Positions 4,531 through 6,163 of a stretch of 6,163 nt of DNA are shown piece after piece; position 1 is the stretch's first letter; every line of letters begins with the position of its first letter. Source of the DNA: Chitinophagales bacterium (GTDB lineage: Bacteria > Bacteroidota > Bacteroidia > Chitinophagales > UBA10324). The stretch spans positions 1 through 6,163 of the forward strand of contig JAJAYG010000132.1 in assembly GCA_026786335.1 (NCBI GenBank). Reading direction: 5' to 3'. A model generated the notes under the pieces. That model saw only the letters and a program-made list of their open reading frames with translations, was not told the origin of the DNA and did not search any database. Made by a program: the position numbers and the translations under genes.

Positions 4531-5841
4531 ATGAAAACCAAGTCAACTCATAAACCCAAAGTAAACGTAATCACACTCGGCTGCTCAAAAAATATTGTTG
4601 ACAGCGAAGTGATGATGGCGCAACTTCGTGCAAATGATTTTGAGGTTGCTCACGAAAAAGAAAAAAAGAAAGATGATATTGTTGTAATCAATACTTGCGG
4701 ATTTATTGAAAATGCAAAACAGGAATCCATTAATACCATTCTTGAATACGTTGCAAGAAAAAATGAAGGTGATGTAAACAAACTTTATGTTACCGGTTGC
4801 TTATCGCAACGCTATCGTGATGATTTGAGAAATGAAATTCCCGAAGTAGATGATTGGTTTGGTACTATGGAGCTACCTTCTCTCTTAAAAAAACTTGGTG
4901 CCGATTACAAACATGAATTGATTGGTGAGCATGTGCTGATCACACCTGCTCATTATGCCTATGTAAAAATTTCAGAGGGCTGCAATCGCACTTGTGCATT
5001 CTGTGCAATTCCGCTGATGAGAGGAAAACATGTTTCAAAACCCATTGAACAAATTGTAACCGAAATAAAAAACTTAGTTCGCAATGGAGTAAAAGAAGTT
5101 TTACTGATTGCACAGGAACTCACTTATTATGGTCTTGATATTTATAAGGAAAGAAAACTCGCACAACTACTCGAAACCATCAGCGACATTGAAGGATTAG
5201 AATGGATTCGATTGCACTATTTATACCCATCCAATTTTCCAACAGAAATTTTAGCGGTCATTAGGGAAAGGAAAAATATTTGTAACTACCTCGACATTCC
5301 TTTTCAGCACATCGCTGATCCGGTTTTAAAAAGAATGCGCAGGCAAATCACAAAAGGCGAAACATTGCAATTGATTGAAACCATCAGAGAAAAAGTCCCG
5401 GGCATTGCATTGCGTACCACTTTGCTTGTCGGTTTTCCGGGTGAAACAGAAAGAGATTTTGAAGAGCTGAAAGATTTCATTTCACAAATAAAATTCGATC
5501 GTCTTGGTGTATTCACTTATTCGCATGAGGAAGGAACAAGCGGATATGAATTGGAAGATGATGTGCCCGAAGAAATAAAACAACAGCGCGCTGCTGAACT
5601 CATGGCCATTCAGCAAGAAATTTCTGCCGAACTCAATCAGCAAAAAATCGGGAAAACATTTCGAGTTCTTATTGATCGCAAAGAAGGAAATTATTTTGTG
5701 GGCAGAACAGAAAGTGATTCGCCCGAAGTTGACAATGAAGTTTTGATTGAAGCGGAAAAAAGTTATTTACGAATTGGTGATTTCGCTTATGTAAAAATTA
5801 TTTCGGCTGAGGCATTTGATTTAATCGGAGAGTTGGTTTGA
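4531..5841 (+). CDS. rimO: Ribosomal protein uS12 methylthiotransferase RimO
   Basis: RimO is a radical-SAM enzyme that adds a methylthio group to the beta carbon of a conserved aspartate of ribosomal protein uS12 (Asp89 in E. coli numbering), in the cytoplasm. The 436-residue product has the N-terminal methylthiotransferase domain with the three cluster cysteines C18 (LGCSKN), C56 (NTCGF) and C90 (TGCLSQR); the radical-SAM motif CNRTCAFCAIP with C151, C155 and C158; and a C-terminal TRAM domain (about 373-436). The segment GRTESDSPEVDNEV (391-404) separates RimO from its tRNA-modifying relative MiaB. All expected residues are present and length is normal. ATG 4531 directly follows array 3 with no Shine-Dalgarno sequence. 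In Bacteroidota it commonly follows ftsY; here the two are parted by the broken GxxExxY gene and its repeats. Confidence 0.97.
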   Translation: MKTKSTHKPKVNVITLGCSKNIVDSEVMMAQLRANDFEVAHEKEKKKDDIVVINTCGFIENAKQESINTILEYVARKNEGDVNKLYVTGCLSQRYRDDLRNEIPEVDDWFGTMELPSLLKKLGADYKHELIGEHVLITPAHYAYVKISEGCNRTCAFCAIPLMRGKHVSKPIEQIVTEIKNLVRNGVKEVLLIAQELTYYGLDIYKERKLAQLLETISDIEGLEWIRLHYLYPSNFPTEILAVIRERKNICNYLDIPFQHIADPVLKRMRRQITKGETLQLIETIREKVPGIALRTTLLVGFPGETERDFEELKDFISQIKFDRLGVFTYSHEEGTSGYELEDDVPEEIKQQRAAELMAIQQEISAELNQQKIGKTFRVLIDRKEGNYFVGRTESDSPEVDNEVLIEAEKSYLRIGDFAYVKIISAEAFDLIGELV

Positions 5842-5868
5842 ATAAATTCTTGCTGTCCATTCAAAATG

Positions 5869-5900
5869 ATAAAGCCACTCAAAATTTTGAGTGGCTTTAT
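5869..5900. terminator. Bidirectional terminator: perfect 32-bp palindrome
   Basis: ATAAAGCCACTCAAAA (5869-5884) is followed at once by its exact reverse complement (5885-5900). As RNA the central AAAATTTT opens into a loop over a GC-containing stem, GCCACTC/GAGTGGC, flanked by A and T runs on both sides. It lies 28 bp after rimO and 18 bp after the end of the converging HesB-type gene, so it can serve both. Confidence 0.85.
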
Positions 5901-5918
5901 TATTTCTTCAGGTAATTA

Positions 5919-6163
5919 TCAAACTGAAAAACTTTCACCGCAACCGCAGGTGCGTGTTGCATTCGGATTAACAAAGTGAAATCCTTTTCCATTCAATCCA
6001 TCACTAAAATCTAATTCAGTTCCGCAGAGATAGAGGAATGATTTTAAATCGCAGATGAGTTTTAATCCTTTGTCTTCAAATACCTGATCGTCTTTCTTCA
6101 TCTCATCATCAAAATCCATTTGGTAACTAAGGCCGGAGCAGCCGCCGCCCACAACACTCACTC
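5919..6163 (-). CDS. HesB/IscA (A-type) iron-sulfur cluster assembly protein, N-terminus beyond the window
   Basis: A-type proteins carry Fe-S clusters or iron to apo-enzymes in the ISC/SUF pathways. The visible 80 complete codons begin [10 protein letters not shown] and end [11 protein letters not shown], so the three conserved cysteines (GGC-SG and CGCG) are all present, with the family's YQMDF, LDFSDGL and GFHFVNPNA segments between them. A GTG at 6159-6161 could be read as a start, but the preceding bases fit the usual Arg of [11 protein letters not shown], so the gene runs off the right edge and lacks about 25-30 N-terminal residues here. Whether it is IscA, SufA or ErpA cannot be decided from this part. 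Two further cysteines (in [13 protein letters not shown]) are not typical cluster ligands. It converges on rimO, whose product needs two Fe-S clusters. Confidence 0.92.
   Translation of the reverse strand, partial: VSVVGGGCSGLSYQMDFDDEMKKDDQVFEDKGLKLICDLKSFLYLCGTELDFSDGLNGKGFHFVNPNATRTCGCGESFSV

Noticed and set aside
5304..5516. 70-codon minus-strand open frame inside rimO
   Set aside because: It is antisense to the radical-SAM domain of an intact rimO and resembles nothing known.
6159..6161. GTG as the start codon of the HesB/IscA-type gene
   Set aside because: Family members have about 25-30 residues before this point and the bases just before it fit the conserved Arg of the strand leading to GGGCSG, so the gene continues past the edge.

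Overview
The window looks like a chromosomal segment of a member of the Bacteroidota. The evidence is the gene order bL28 (rpmB) - bL33 (rpmG) - DUF4295 - ftsY - rimO, which is typical of that phylum, together with AT-rich DNA, start codons without Shine-Dalgarno sequences, promoters of the Bacteroidota type (TTTG, about 19-20 bp, TAnnTTTG), and a DUF3127 protein with an SSB-like C-terminal tip. The genus cannot be named from the sequence.

Layout. Bases 1-246 hold no recognisable gene. A DUF3127 OB-fold protein (minus, 247-612) and an antibiotic-biosynthesis-monooxygenase-like small protein (plus, 739-1047) are transcribed divergently from a shared region with a promoter for each. The monooxygenase-like gene meets a small minus-strand hypothetical gene (1044-1337) with overlapping stop codons. 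Next comes aat (1430-2068), the N-end-rule leucyl/phenylalanyl-tRNA-protein transferase. A strong promoter (2144-2174) then drives rpmB, rpmG and the DUF4295 gene, which end at a hairpin terminator (2886-2919). After it come ftsY (3069-4019, SRP receptor GTPase), a broken GxxExxY / PD-(D/E)XK-type gene (4092-4466), and rimO (4531-5841, uS12 methylthiotransferase). A perfect 32-bp palindrome ends rimO and also the converging, right-truncated HesB/IscA-type iron-sulfur assembly gene (5919-6163).

Most of the window is housekeeping: translation (bL28, bL33, DUF4295, RimO acting on the ribosome), co-translational membrane targeting (FtsY) and iron-sulfur metabolism (the A-type protein next to RimO, which itself needs two Fe-S clusters).

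The unusual part is a family of short tandem repeats with an exact 19-bp period and core ATC(G/A/T)GTGTAATC. It occurs as three arrays: four units directly before ftsY (2991-3066), two units in opposite orientation at the 3' end of ftsY (4018-4055), and four units directly before rimO (4456-4530). The second and third arrays face each other around the GxxExxY gene like terminal inverted repeats. That gene has an in-frame TAG where the family has a tyrosine, and its ancestral stop codon lies inside the first unit of the right array. My best candidate for an undescribed system is therefore a repeat-bounded nuclease-like unit inserted in a conserved operon and now decaying. This is inference and needs genome-wide comparison.
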